From the NCBI GenBank assembly GCA_002310215.1, contig DBYR01000037.1, positions 34,212-98,211 of the forward strand: a stretch of DNA of 64,000 nt. The letters run 5' to 3'. The notes under the pieces were generated by a model. That model was not told where the DNA came from. It saw only the letters and a list, made by a program, of their open reading frames with translations, and did no database searches. Position 1 is the first letter of the stretch. Every line of letters begins with the position of its first letter. Position numbers and translations under genes: made by a program. This DNA is from Bacteroidales bacterium UBA1181. Its GTDB lineage: Bacteria > Bacteroidota > Bacteroidia > Bacteroidales > Paludibacteraceae. Below, one piece after another: positions 54,267 to 63,715 of the stretch.

Positions 54267-55242
54267 ACTTTCCTATATGATCATCCGTGAGCAACTTCAC
54301 ACGCAAATCTTTCTGTTCGAAGAAGCGTTTGTTTTTCCCGGCATATCCCCACACGAAATTCACTTGCGAGGGATGCACCTTCAGTATCATATCCTGATGA
54401 TTATAACCATTCAGTTTTTCGGCTAATATCTCCGCCCATATCTCCGTCATCATCAGCTCCTTGAACGACCGATGGTAAGGCCCCGCCAGCAGGGAACGTT
54501 CGGGGGTCAGTTCCTCGGAAGCGTGGAGCCCCACACGCAAGACATTCACGCCAGCCGCCTCGAAGCGCAGGTAGAAATCCTTCGCCCAAGAGAGCGCGGT
54601 AGGCAAGTCCAACGGCACATAGTGACCCGACTCGTAACGCTTAGCCAGTTGCGTACCCTTGATGACTAACGTCGGGTAGATGCGGGTATTGTCCGCCCCA
54701 AGCAAGATGATATCCTCCACCGTCTGGCGGGAACGTTCGTAGGTGTCATGCGGCAAGCCGATCATCATCTGCAGACCGAGGTGGAATCCATTCGCCAAGA
54801 TCCTCTCGGAAGCCCTACGGATCGCATCCGCCTTATGTCCCCTGCCAGAAGCCAATAGGACATCGTCGTTGGTAGACTGTGCGCCCAGTTCGATGGTGGT
54901 CACGCCATAGCGCTTCAGCAGGTCCAGCACAGCGTCATTGATGTAGTCTGGACGAGTGGAGAGGCGGATGCCGCAGATCCTGCCCTCCCGCAGATAGCGG
55001 TGCGCCTCGGCGAGGTAGCGTTCCTGCAGGTCAAGAGGAATGCCCGTGAAGGAGCCTCCGAAGAAAGCCACCTCCACCTCCCGTCCGTCGTTCATCGTCG
55101 AAAGGTATGTATCAATGATTGCGGGGATCTCCTCCGGCGTCGGAACACTCATCTGTCCGCTGATCTTCGCCTGGTTGCAGAAGACGCACTGGTGCGGGCA
55201 AGCCAATTCAGGGATGAATATGGGGATGTTGGAGTGTTTCAT
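54241..55242 (-). CDS. radical SAM protein (Elp3-like)
   Basis: 333 residues. The 4Fe-4S motif CPHQCVFC (Cys15, 19, 22), then FFGGSFTGIP, IRLSTRPDYI, TIELGAQSTNDDVL and IGLPHDT match the Elp3/MiaB-type radical SAM group. No acetyltransferase domain is present. Substrate unknown. It is 18 nt after the beta-propeller gene and coupled to the GME-fold gene. Confidence 0.85.
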   Translation of the reverse strand: MKHSNIPIFIPELACPHQCVFCNQAKISGQMSVPTPEEIPAIIDTYLSTMNDGREVEVAFFGGSFTGIPLDLQERYLAEAHRYLREGRICGIRLSTRPDYINDAVLDLLKRYGVTTIELGAQSTNDDVLLASGRGHKADAIRRASERILANGFHLGLQMMIGLPHDTYERSRQTVEDIILLGADNTRIYPTLVIKGTQLAKRYESGHYVPLDLPTALSWAKDFYLRFEAAGVNVLRVGLHASEELTPERSLLAGPYHRSFKELMMTEIWAEILAEKLNGYNHQDMILKVHPSQVNFVWGYAGKNKRFFEQKDLRVKLLTDDHIGKYEVQVGSC

Positions 55243-55260
55243 GCCACAAAGAGGAAGAGG

Positions 55261-56694
55261 TCATTTCTTTTTCTTAGACTTACCCTTTCCAGTTGATTTC
55301 ACGATATCGCTCAGTTTGATCTCCGTGTAGGCGCCATCGATAAGGGCGCAAAGGTTGCCACCACGCAGGGTAGCCTCTGTAATGTTCTTCGTCTCGGCGA
55401 TAAGGTCACCCGTCTGGTTAGAGACAAAGACGGAAGAACCATTCTTCGTGTAGATGGAGAACTGTTCCGTCGAGAACACCTTCGCCCAGATGTTATTCAT
55501 GTCGTAACGGTTCACCGTAGAGAAAGTATTCTTATTCACGGCGAACAATTCATCGTCCCTTAGCACATAGATGCAAGCCGTGTCCACTATCGGTTTATAC
55601 GCCCCGAACTCGCCCTCATAGAGCGATGAGGCATCCAAGAAGACGCTCAGGTTGAGTTTTCCTCCACCGGCAGGCTTCACGATGATATCCTGTTCCACCC
55701 AACAACTATCCTTGTAGATTCGAGCGAAACGGTCCTTCGTCAAGGCATAGATTCTGTCCCCCTGCTCCAGTGTGGCGATGAAATCCATGCCGCGCGCCTC
55801 ACCGTTATGGACGATATGGCCATCCTCCTTATCCACCACGACGAAGTACGGTTCCACCGTGCCCCAGCTACTATGGGCACCCTTATTCATGTAGAAAAGC
55901 GTGGAATCATCATTCGCGAAAAGCAATGCGTCACCATTCGTGTTGGTGGAGAATTCGGCCTTCCACAAAACATTACCGGAAGTTTTATCCACCTTGATCA
56001 CATAATTCGAAGAGGCGTAGAAGATAGAATTACCATCCACCACATACTTGGACATATAATCGGAGCCATCCACACCCTGTCCCACGATAAAGGAGGAGAA
56101 GAGGTGACTTGCGGAGCCGAAAACGCTCTCCATGCCATTGACCACCGTATTCTGCTTAGAAGCGTTCTTGATGCGTTGTTTCTTATCCACTTCGAACTCC
56201 CAGCCCTGACCGTCCGACAAGTTGATGTGACGCAAGCTGGTTGTCACGGCGAGCAAAGCTGCGTTGCCGTCCATGAAATATTCTCCGAAACTCACGCCAT
56301 CCTTCAGAGGTCGTTTCCACAGGAGGTTACCCTTCAAGCGGTCCAAGCATAGGATATCATCCCCGAAAGTGATGATTTTATTGCCGAAGAAGTGGATAGG
56401 ATCCCCCTTCTTGACATCATAGTTCCATACAATAGTATCTTTGGAGAAAGAGTAATTCAACAAGTTGTTGCGAGTCCTCATCAGCAAGGAACCGGAGCCA
56501 GCGTCGTACTGGGAGGAAATGATTTTCTCTGCCCCCAAGGCATACTGTTTACCACTCAAAGCCGCATCATTTTGGCTAAAAGTACCAACCCTTGCCGTCT
56601 TCACGCGCATCCAAAAAACATCACTATAATTATCCGCCGCAAAAAGCGAAGAGGCAAGCGCACAAGCCACCAGTGTAGTCAATAATCTTCTCAT
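55261..56694 (-). CDS. secreted PQQ-like beta-propeller protein
   Basis: 477 residues with a signal peptide (cut near LFA). Repeated blades contain the 'G.. LW..' pattern (KGNLLWKRPL, SGNVLWKAEF), as in PQQ-like propellers such as BamB, but without other BamB signs. It ends in a lysine-rich tail (GKGKSKKKK). Start at ATG 56694; a TTG 9 nt upstream is less likely. Role unknown. Confidence 0.72.
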   Translation of the reverse strand: MRRLLTTLVACALASSLFAADNYSDVFWMRVKTARVGTFSQNDAALSGKQYALGAEKIISSQYDAGSGSLLMRTRNNLLNYSFSKDTIVWNYDVKKGDPIHFFGNKIITFGDDILCLDRLKGNLLWKRPLKDGVSFGEYFMDGNAALLAVTTSLRHINLSDGQGWEFEVDKKQRIKNASKQNTVVNGMESVFGSASHLFSSFIVGQGVDGSDYMSKYVVDGNSIFYASSNYVIKVDKTSGNVLWKAEFSTNTNGDALLFANDDSTLFYMNKGAHSSWGTVEPYFVVVDKEDGHIVHNGEARGMDFIATLEQGDRIYALTKDRFARIYKDSCWVEQDIIVKPAGGGKLNLSVFLDASSLYEGEFGAYKPIVDTACIYVLRDDELFAVNKNTFSTVNRYDMNNIWAKVFSTEQFSIYTKNGSSVFVSNQTGDLIAETKNITEATLRGGNLCALIDGAYTEIKLSDIVKSTGKGKSKKKK

Positions 56695-56789
56695 TACAAT
56701 CAAAATTTACATCATATCTGTAAATATACGAAAAAAAACAAAAGAGCAAATACAGATGCGCGAAATTTAGGGGGTAACCGACAATTCAC

Positions 56790-56836
56790 GTGGGGGCGAA
56801 AAATTTTTCGACCCTACGAAAAATTTTCGCCCCCAC
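56790..56836. repeat. dispersed palindromic repeat, GTGGGGGCGAAA type
   Basis: GTGGGGGCGAAAA at the left and TTTTCGCCCCCAC at the right enclose a second, inner half-palindrome (TTTTTCG...CGAAAAA). Same family as 45323 and 46121. Confidence 0.75.
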
Positions 56837-56861
56837 AATATCATTCGCGCCGTTGGCAGGA

Positions 56862-58964
56862 TTATTTACCCTTCACGACGCATTTCTTTCCGTTCAACAA
56901 ATAGACGCCACGAGGCAATTCGTCGGCAATTTTGGAGGCATCCACGTTCTTGCGCAAGACACGTCCGTTGAGGTCCACCACCGTCACCTTCCCCTGCAGG
57001 CCTGAAGCTGAAACGCCTCGCGAAGGCAAGAGAGGAGCCATGCCAGTCAATTCAGACGAAGGCATCTTGCTCAGAAGATGAGCGCCGATCTTGTCACCGA
57101 TCACCCTATAACCCGCCTCGTTCGGATGCGTTCCATCGTCCGTATAGGTAGAGGTCCAATTGGCAACGGTGAAGCCCATCTCATGGTAGGCGTCGATGGC
57201 GTCCGCACCACATCGCTGTGCGACACTGATCATCGTCTCAGCCACCTCATACAGATAGAGCTTACTCTTCGGATTAAGGTAATAATCACTGAAGGTCGTC
57301 GTGTCGTTGTACGTCAATTGGCGGACAATTGGCGGGATGATAAGGATGTGGAGTTTCGGATTAAGTTCATACAATGTCGTGATGATATTCTTCAGCGCCA
57401 CGGTATAGTTCTGCAACGGGTTGGTATCATCCCAATTACCCAAGACCCTCGCCGCATTGTTCCAGTCGTTCGTGCCGGCGTCGATGCATACGATATCATA
57501 GTCGGTGGCCTTTGTGGTCTTGATGATCTCTTGCACATGGTCCCATCTTGTGCCATACTTGTTCTGATGCGCCCATGAGATGCTACTGTCCACCAGCGAA
57601 TAGTCCTCCGTTTTCCAAGCATTCACCAAGCTATAGACACCAAGACCGTTAACACCCGTTGTAGGCTTCAAGGAAGCGGGGGTCAAGTGGGTTCCGCCCA
57701 CAGCCGCATTTGTGACGACACATCCATACTCTTCCTGCATATAATATGCCCATGACCTGAACTCTCCATTCACTTGGTTGCCGACACCCTCAGCCTTGGA
57801 ATCGCCGAAGACGATCACCCTTTTCCCTTCAAGTGTCGGTTTCACTTCAATTATGCCTTCCACAACAGAGTCGTCAGGGATGGAACCAACATGTTCCCAA
57901 CCCTCAATAACCTCTATCGTATCTGAAAACTCAGGTTGATCATCAGTGTTCAATGCTACGAGGAGTTCCGAATACGGAGCCCAGTCTGTCGCATTCTTGT
58001 ATTCATCAAACTTTACGGCAGGCACATAAATCTCCTTAAGAGCGGAAGCCTGAGTGAAGACTTCATTTCCCAACTTACAGATCTCCACAGAAAGGTCCGG
58101 ATCATATTCTCCATCCTCATAACCGCTGTAGTCCAATATCTTAACCGTCTCCAGCGCGCTGCACTTCATAAAGCAACTATCGCCTATCTCATTCAACTCG
58201 TACTGCTTAGTATAACGCAAGATGGCCGTCTTGACGGAGTAGCAACCCATGAAACAATGGTCACCGACGAACAACGGGTTGGTCAGGTTCACCTCGCCCA
58301 TCTTCTTACATGCGTAGAACGCGTAAGAGCCGATGGAGCAACTCTCCCCGAAAGAGACATCCGTAAGGGAGAAACATTTGTAAAACGCCTTGTCTCCGAT
58401 GAAACGGACCTTCCTCAGGTTCAAACTTCCCGCCAGGCTCTGGCAATTCGAGAAAGCCAGATTACCGATCGTGTCGGAGATGAGGCATGAGCCCAACGAC
58501 TGGAGCGATTGGCAGTCATAGAACGTATTCTCCTTGATAGGCAAACCTTTTTCCCCTTTTTCGAAATCCGCAGTCTCAAGGTTGGAACATCCGTAAAAAG
58601 CACCAGCGCCAAGGGATGTGAGGCTCGACGGAATATGGATCGACTTCAGTTGGGAGCAATGTCCGAAGGCAAAATCCCCCAACGACGAAAGGCCATTCGG
58701 CAATGAAACCACTTTTACGGAATCGTTGTGGTAGAAAGCTTTTTCCGCGACGCCGACCACCGCATATTTCACCCCCTCGTACTCGATTTCCCCAGGGATG
58801 ACCACTTCCGAATCCTTCACACCCTTCGCATCGGTTATGACAAGCGTCCGTTTCTCATCCGACGCATCACACTTCATCTCCTCATAAACGAAGGTCTTGG
58901 CAAGCACTACCTGCGACGATAGCGCCAAACCCAACATGATTAATATTTTTCTGAAACTGCTCAT
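56862..58964 (-). CDS. secreted BspA-type LRR protein fused to an SGNH hydrolase, with T9SS-like C-terminus
   Basis: 700 residues. After the signal peptide (cut near VLA) come about eight BspA-like (LRR_5) leucine-rich repeats to about residue 330 (FAFGHCSQLKSIHIPSSL, AFYGCSNLETADF). An SGNH/GDSL hydrolase follows: GDS at Ser389, GTNDW (block III) and DGTHPN with Asp610 and His613. The end (VVDLNGRVLRKNV ... LPRGVYLLNGKKCVVKGK) is T9SS type A-like. Known SGNH enzymes remove acyl groups from glycans; the substrate here is open. Confidence 0.85.
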   Translation of the reverse strand: MSSFRKILIMLGLALSSQVVLAKTFVYEEMKCDASDEKRTLVITDAKGVKDSEVVIPGEIEYEGVKYAVVGVAEKAFYHNDSVKVVSLPNGLSSLGDFAFGHCSQLKSIHIPSSLTSLGAGAFYGCSNLETADFEKGEKGLPIKENTFYDCQSLQSLGSCLISDTIGNLAFSNCQSLAGSLNLRKVRFIGDKAFYKCFSLTDVSFGESCSIGSYAFYACKKMGEVNLTNPLFVGDHCFMGCYSVKTAILRYTKQYELNEIGDSCFMKCSALETVKILDYSGYEDGEYDPDLSVEICKLGNEVFTQASALKEIYVPAVKFDEYKNATDWAPYSELLVALNTDDQPEFSDTIEVIEGWEHVGSIPDDSVVEGIIEVKPTLEGKRVIVFGDSKAEGVGNQVNGEFRSWAYYMQEEYGCVVTNAAVGGTHLTPASLKPTTGVNGLGVYSLVNAWKTEDYSLVDSSISWAHQNKYGTRWDHVQEIIKTTKATDYDIVCIDAGTNDWNNAARVLGNWDDTNPLQNYTVALKNIITTLYELNPKLHILIIPPIVRQLTYNDTTTFSDYYLNPKSKLYLYEVAETMISVAQRCGADAIDAYHEMGFTVANWTSTYTDDGTHPNEAGYRVIGDKIGAHLLSKMPSSELTGMAPLLPSRGVSASGLQGKVTVVDLNGRVLRKNVDASKIADELPRGVYLLNGKKCVVKGK

Positions 58965-59325
58965 TGACGTTACACTTTAGGTTAAACAATAAATGTGCGT
59001 GTTATAAAACCACCACAAATAGACATGAATTCGCGATGCACAAGCAACGCGGCAAAAACCTTGCGAATATAGTAAAAAAAGCGATAGGATAGACACCCAA
59101 AGCCCTATTTTCGGGGGAAGGAGCACGGAATTTTCATTCACTGCGCAAGACACTTACAGGCATTTACTATTTAACCATTTACAAATTACTATTTTAAGGC
59201 ATGGCGAGCCAATCCCTATCCCACACTTCTAAACGGAACCGACGTATGAAAAGGCAGCGGAGAGCGCACTTCCCGCCTTAAGATCCATATATCAAACAGC
59301 ACAGGTTAGCCTACACCCATCTCTC
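58965..59325. other. intergenic region with AT-rich repeat remnant
   Basis: 361 nt. An AT-rich stretch (about 59160-59195: TTTACTATTT, CCATTTAC, AATTACTATTT) resembles the repeat at 49252 in reverse. Nothing else seen. Confidence 0.5.
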
Positions 59326-59988
59326 CTAAAACCTGACGCCCAGACATCCGGTGATATTGAATCCATCGACCCTGAAGCAATCCGCATCCCAATCTACCCT
59401 CCAGAATCCTTCATTACTGGTTTTAACCCTAAAACCATAATAGCCTATGCTCGGACCTGCTAAAATGTACTTGCCCAAGCAAAACATATATTTCATGTCA
59501 ATCAGATAGCCAAAGGCGCCCGTCACAAACCGATCCTCCGACGACTCACCCGAACGAGTAGCATACGTTTCATACTTGTCGGAATAACGGGTATATCCTG
59601 CGGATAAATACAAGCCCAACAAACCAGGACCAAAATAATCATAGCAACCAAGAGCCGGCCCGATATATTTCATCTCCACATCTTCAGTTGTCCTATACAA
59701 AAGGTCATCGTCTACGGCGGAAAAACCTTTTTTCCAAGCGACCAAACCCAAGCAAGCGTTCTGTGTAATACAGCCCAAAGCGGTGGCTTGAATAGAATAC
59801 CCGTTCCTAAGCTGACGCTGGAAACTGCTGAAATACTGGGTCCACGTGCTATTCAAATCTCCGAAGTTATGGGAATAGCCTCCCTCCACAAACATAAGCG
59901 CATGAATATCCCCCTTAGCATCCTCTGCCGAAACACCACTCGTCAAACAAGACAGCGACAACAACATCAATAACAATGTCTTCCTCAT
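59326..59988 (-). CDS. hypothetical outer membrane beta-barrel protein
   Basis: 220 residues with a signal peptide (cut near VSA) and alternating aromatic/polar strands, ending in an aromatic residue (GVRF), as expected for a small barrel. No family assigned. A -7 box TATCTTTG is on the minus strand at 60009-60002. Confidence 0.72.
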   Translation of the reverse strand: MRKTLLLMLLSLSCLTSGVSAEDAKGDIHALMFVEGGYSHNFGDLNSTWTQYFSSFQRQLRNGYSIQATALGCITQNACLGLVAWKKGFSAVDDDLLYRTTEDVEMKYIGPALGCYDYFGPGLLGLYLSAGYTRYSDKYETYATRSGESSEDRFVTGAFGYLIDMKYMFCLGKYILAGPSIGYYGFRVKTSNEGFWRVDWDADCFRVDGFNITGCLGVRF

Positions 59989-60001
59989 ATTCTTTTTTTC
60001 G

Positions 60002-60059
60002 CAAAGATAAACAACAAAAGAAGAAGAAATGGCAACATGACTAAATAATATTATCTTTG
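60002..60059. promoter_or_regulatory. divergent promoters
   Basis: TATCTTTG on the minus strand (60009-60002) for the barrel gene and TATCTTTG on the plus strand (60052-60059) for the esterase gene. Confidence 0.6.
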
Positions 60060-60083
60060 TCCATCAAGCAAACATTTCATATA

Positions 60084-61265
60084 ATGAGGAAAATTATTCT
60101 ATTTCTTTTCATATTCCACATCCTCCATCTCTCCGCGCAGGAAGCCATTTGGTGGAAGACGCCTACCGTCTCCCCTGAGATATACGACAACCACATGGTG
60201 ACCTTCCGATTGGTCGCACCTCGTGCCAAGGAGGTTCTGTTGGTGGGTGACTTCCTGCCGCCCTCCTATGTCGTGAGGGATGGCATCACCACACAGATGA
60301 CGGGGACCGCCGCCCTAAGGAAGGGTGCGGATGGTGTCTGGACCTACACGACCCTCCGTCCCATGGATCCTGGCTACTACAACTACAACTTCGTCGTGGA
60401 TGGACTTACCATCACGGACCCCTCCAATATCCACATGACCCGTGATGTGGTGAAGACGAGCAGCACACTCTTCATCGAAGGAGGAAGGAGCGACATATAC
60501 AAAGACCAGGACGTACCCCACGGGTCCGTCTCCCATGTCTGGTACTATTGCGACAAAACAGAACGGAACCGAAGGCTAACGGTCTACACACCAGCCGGAT
60601 ACGAGGATGGACTGCGCTACCCGGTACTCTACCTATTGCACGGCATGGGAGGCGACGAGGATTCCTGGGTCACCTTGGGACGCGCCGCCCAAATATTGGA
60701 CAATCTTATCGCACAGGGAAAGGCCAAGCCGATGATCGTGGTCATGACCAATAGCTACATGGACCTACAAGCGGCGCCCGGACATGGCCCGGAAGGTTTC
60801 ATCAAGCCCGACCTGGAGCTGTCACCCTCCTACGACGGTGTGTTCGAGGAGTCATTCCCGAGCATCATACGCTTCGTGGATAAGGCATACCATACCATCC
60901 CGAGAAAGCAGTCGCGTGCGATCGCCGGCCTCTCCATGGGAGGGTTCCACGCCATGCAGATCTCCAGGGCATACCCCGACTACTTCGATTACGTCGGACT
61001 CTTCTCCGCGGCGGTAGGACATGAAGCGGGAGACATCCCGATCTACCAAAACCCCATGGAGAAGCTCCGCACACAATTTTCCAAGAAGCCCGCACTCTAC
61101 TGGATCGCCATCGGCAAGGAGGATTTCCTCTACGACGCCAATGCGGAGTATGTAGGACTATTGGAGACGAACCGATTCCGCCACGAATACTTCGAGACGG
61201 ACGGCAGCCATACCTGGTACAACTGGCGGTTCTACCTGACGGAGTTCTTACGGAAAATATTTTAG
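60084..61265 (+). CDS. secreted CE1-type esterase with N-terminal CBM48/E-set domain
   Basis: 393 residues from ATG 60084, which opens a signal peptide (cut near LSA). An E-set/CBM48-like domain (about 25-135) precedes an alpha/beta-hydrolase of the esterase D/CE1 group: LLHGMGGDEDSW, nucleophile GLSMGG (Ser284), Asp347 (GKEDF) and His376 (DGSHTW). Such enzymes remove feruloyl or acetyl groups from plant polysaccharides. No xylanase or SusCD genes lie nearby in the window. Confidence 0.88.
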   Translation: MRKIILFLFIFHILHLSAQEAIWWKTPTVSPEIYDNHMVTFRLVAPRAKEVLLVGDFLPPSYVVRDGITTQMTGTAALRKGADGVWTYTTLRPMDPGYYNYNFVVDGLTITDPSNIHMTRDVVKTSSTLFIEGGRSDIYKDQDVPHGSVSHVWYYCDKTERNRRLTVYTPAGYEDGLRYPVLYLLHGMGGDEDSWVTLGRAAQILDNLIAQGKAKPMIVVMTNSYMDLQAAPGHGPEGFIKPDLELSPSYDGVFEESFPSIIRFVDKAYHTIPRKQSRAIAGLSMGGFHAMQISRAYPDYFDYVGLFSAAVGHEAGDIPIYQNPMEKLRTQFSKKPALYWIAIGKEDFLYDANAEYVGLLETNRFRHEYFETDGSHTWYNWRFYLTEFLRKIF

Positions 61266-61287
61266 AGAGGTGGAAGTGCAAGACCGG

Positions 61288-63015
61288 CTATCTACGCTCC
61301 CTCTCCAACTGGCTGAAATCAAAGAAGACAGGCACCCGGTTACCATTTAGGATAAACGTGGAAGTTTGGCTCTTCAGCGTGTTTTGTCCGATGCACAAGG
61401 TGTCGGCGATGACACCCGCACGGATATCCGCCATATCCAGCAGGGAATGGAAGACCACCTCAGACGTGATGTTCTTATCCTTATTGGCAATCAGGTTTTC
61501 CACCTTCTCCGGATACTTCGCCTTATACCCGTCGGAATAGGCGACGATGAAAGGGATGTGCGCCTCATATTCCGTCACGACAAGGGAACCATGCAGAACA
61601 ACATTCCGCTCATCATCATACAGGTTCTCCCCATGATCGGACAAATAGATCATGGACCACACAGGGCAACGGGCATTCAGCTTGCCGATAAGGGAAGAGA
61701 GGAAATAGTCCGTGTAGAGGATGGAATTATCGTAGGCGTTCACCAGATACGCCACATTCTCGGACGTGATGGAGGTGAAGTCCATGCTATTATCGAAGAT
61801 AGGCTTGTATTTATCAAACTGTTCCGGGTAGCGTTGGCTGTATCGAAAATGGCTTCCCTGCGTATGGACCACCATGAAATTGGAATGCCCGCTTTTGCCC
61901 AATATCGAATCGATCGCCGGGAGCAGATCCATGTCGTATAAGCGTTCGGTGGTGATGATCTTGCCTTGCTGGAAACTATTGTCACAAGCGGCGATGATCC
62001 GCTCCTGAAAAGGAGTGACCTCCTGGGCGGTCACCCACGACGTGCTGAAACCAGCCTCCGAGAAGGCCTCGCAGACGGACTTCTCCATGTCCGCCAACTC
62101 CGTGTTCATCGAATTGGCGCGGGTTAGGATCAACGGCACCGAGTTGCTGGTCAGATTGGCCAACGTCACCGCATGACTATAGGAAACGACATTGGGGTTT
62201 TGGGAAAGCAACGGGGTGGTATTCCTTCCATATCCATTCAACCCGAAGCTCTTCCACCGGGCAGTCTCCCCGATGACCAGCACAACGGTCTCCTCCGGGT
62301 CCTCCTTGGGAGTGATATTGAACGAGAAGCTGTCCAACTGTTTTTGCCGCTCCCTGACCTCCGCGTTCCTTTTCTGCACATCAGCGATGGAGAGGTAGAC
62401 ATCGAAAGGATATATCTTGTCAAATTTCAGGACAATCATATCCTTCATATCCTCCAGGTTATCCAGCAAGGTGGTCTTTTCGCTGGTGTATGTCAATCGG
62501 GTTAACCGGAAGAAATAGACGCAGCCCACAAGCAGGGTGATCGGTATCGCGACGAAGAACACCCTCAGGACCTTCCGCGGGAAAAACTTCTCGTTCGGGA
62601 TGAACCCGAAAAGCAGGCAATAATAGACGACCCACACCACGACGACCGCCACGACGACGGAAGGCACCGAGAGCAGGAGCTCCTTCGCCTCCTCCCAATT
62701 GGTGTTCAGGATAGTGTCTATCATCATAAAATGGGTGGTCGTCCGACTAAGATAGAGACTCGCTAACTCGATGGGGGCGAAGGTCAGGCTGAGAATCCCC
62801 TCCACAATGAAATAGGCTTTTTTCTTCAGGAAGACCGCTGGCAAAAACAACAGGATAAGCGAAACGACAAGATAGCCCGCCTGCTTCACGACGAAGCCCA
62901 CCAAATCCTCGGAGTAGAGCAATGTAGCTATGTTAGGTATAAAAAGGATGAATAACAACAGACCCGTAACCACGTTGGTCAGGGTAGTTTTATCTTTCAA
63001 ACGACTTAAACCCAT
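61288..63015 (-). CDS. phosphoethanolamine transferase (sulfatase-type, EptA-like)
   Basis: 575 residues with five N-terminal membrane segments to about residue 170 and a periplasmic alkaline-phosphatase-like domain. Catalytic Thr251 in VIGETARWKSFG, plus LSDHGENLYDD and the final His near HGSLV. It most likely adds phosphoethanolamine to lipid A or another surface glycan. Promoter TACCTTTG on the minus strand at 63052-63045. Confidence 0.87.
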   Translation of the reverse strand: MGLSRLKDKTTLTNVVTGLLLFILFIPNIATLLYSEDLVGFVVKQAGYLVVSLILLFLPAVFLKKKAYFIVEGILSLTFAPIELASLYLSRTTTHFMMIDTILNTNWEEAKELLLSVPSVVVAVVVVWVVYYCLLFGFIPNEKFFPRKVLRVFFVAIPITLLVGCVYFFRLTRLTYTSEKTTLLDNLEDMKDMIVLKFDKIYPFDVYLSIADVQKRNAEVRERQKQLDSFSFNITPKEDPEETVVLVIGETARWKSFGLNGYGRNTTPLLSQNPNVVSYSHAVTLANLTSNSVPLILTRANSMNTELADMEKSVCEAFSEAGFSTSWVTAQEVTPFQERIIAACDNSFQQGKIITTERLYDMDLLPAIDSILGKSGHSNFMVVHTQGSHFRYSQRYPEQFDKYKPIFDNSMDFTSITSENVAYLVNAYDNSILYTDYFLSSLIGKLNARCPVWSMIYLSDHGENLYDDERNVVLHGSLVVTEYEAHIPFIVAYSDGYKAKYPEKVENLIANKDKNITSEVVFHSLLDMADIRAGVIADTLCIGQNTLKSQTSTFILNGNRVPVFFDFSQLERERR

Positions 63016-63103
63016 GGCATAAAGAATATAGCTATTTACAAAGACAAAGGTACGTCTTTTATCGTCCGCACCACCCGCATCATCCTAAAAAAATAGGACG
63101 GAG

Positions 63104-63715
63104 TTACATCCTCTTCCTACGCTTCACTGGGATGGCCCGGATGGTATCGTTTCTCCCCTCTTTGTGAACCCTCATGAATACCCTTGGCACTTCATCCCTT
63201 GCCACTGTTTTAATCACAAAAATCGTATCCGCATGAGGATTGTACTCTTTTACTTGCAGGGTGTATTCATATCCCTCTTCACACCAAAGGTTACTGAATT
63301 TTCCACAGAAAGGTTCCCAAGGGGTCTTGTCGCGCCTACTAAAACCCTTCCTGACCTGATAGCAGAGCGAATCGTTGACCATGATTCTCTCTCTATGGAT
63401 CTTCATGAACTGTCCCTTTGGGTACTGTGCGATTGTTTTTATCACACAAATCGTGTCCGCATGAGGATTGTATTCCTCCACTTGCAAGGTATATTCATAC
63501 CATGACCTAAAATAGAAGTTGTCAAGCACACCGCAAAAAGGTTCCCATGCGGTGGTGTCTATCCCACTATATTCCTTCCTGACCTGATAACAGAGCGAAT
63601 CGTTGACCTTGATTCTCTCGCTATGGAGCCTCATGAATTCTCCCTGTTTCTCTTGCGCAAAGCCGAGGCTGACGGTGAAGAGAATCAGCAGGAATATTAG
63701 TAGTGGTTTGCGCAT
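63104..63715 (-). CDS. secreted protein with two DUF4377-like repeats
   Basis: 203 residues from ATG 63715, which starts a signal peptide (cut near GFAQ). Two repeats (about 28-90 and 100-160) share NDSLCYQVRK...WEPFCG....YEYTLQV.EYNPHADTI..IKT, a DUF4377-like pattern (from memory). The end is basic (RAIPVKRRKRM). -7 box TATATTTG on the minus strand at 63764-63757. Function unknown. Confidence 0.72.
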   Translation of the reverse strand: MRKPLLIFLLILFTVSLGFAQEKQGEFMRLHSERIKVNDSLCYQVRKEYSGIDTTAWEPFCGVLDNFYFRSWYEYTLQVEEYNPHADTICVIKTIAQYPKGQFMKIHRERIMVNDSLCYQVRKGFSRRDKTPWEPFCGKFSNLWCEEGYEYTLQVKEYNPHADTIFVIKTVARDEVPRVFMRVHKEGRNDTIRAIPVKRRKRM

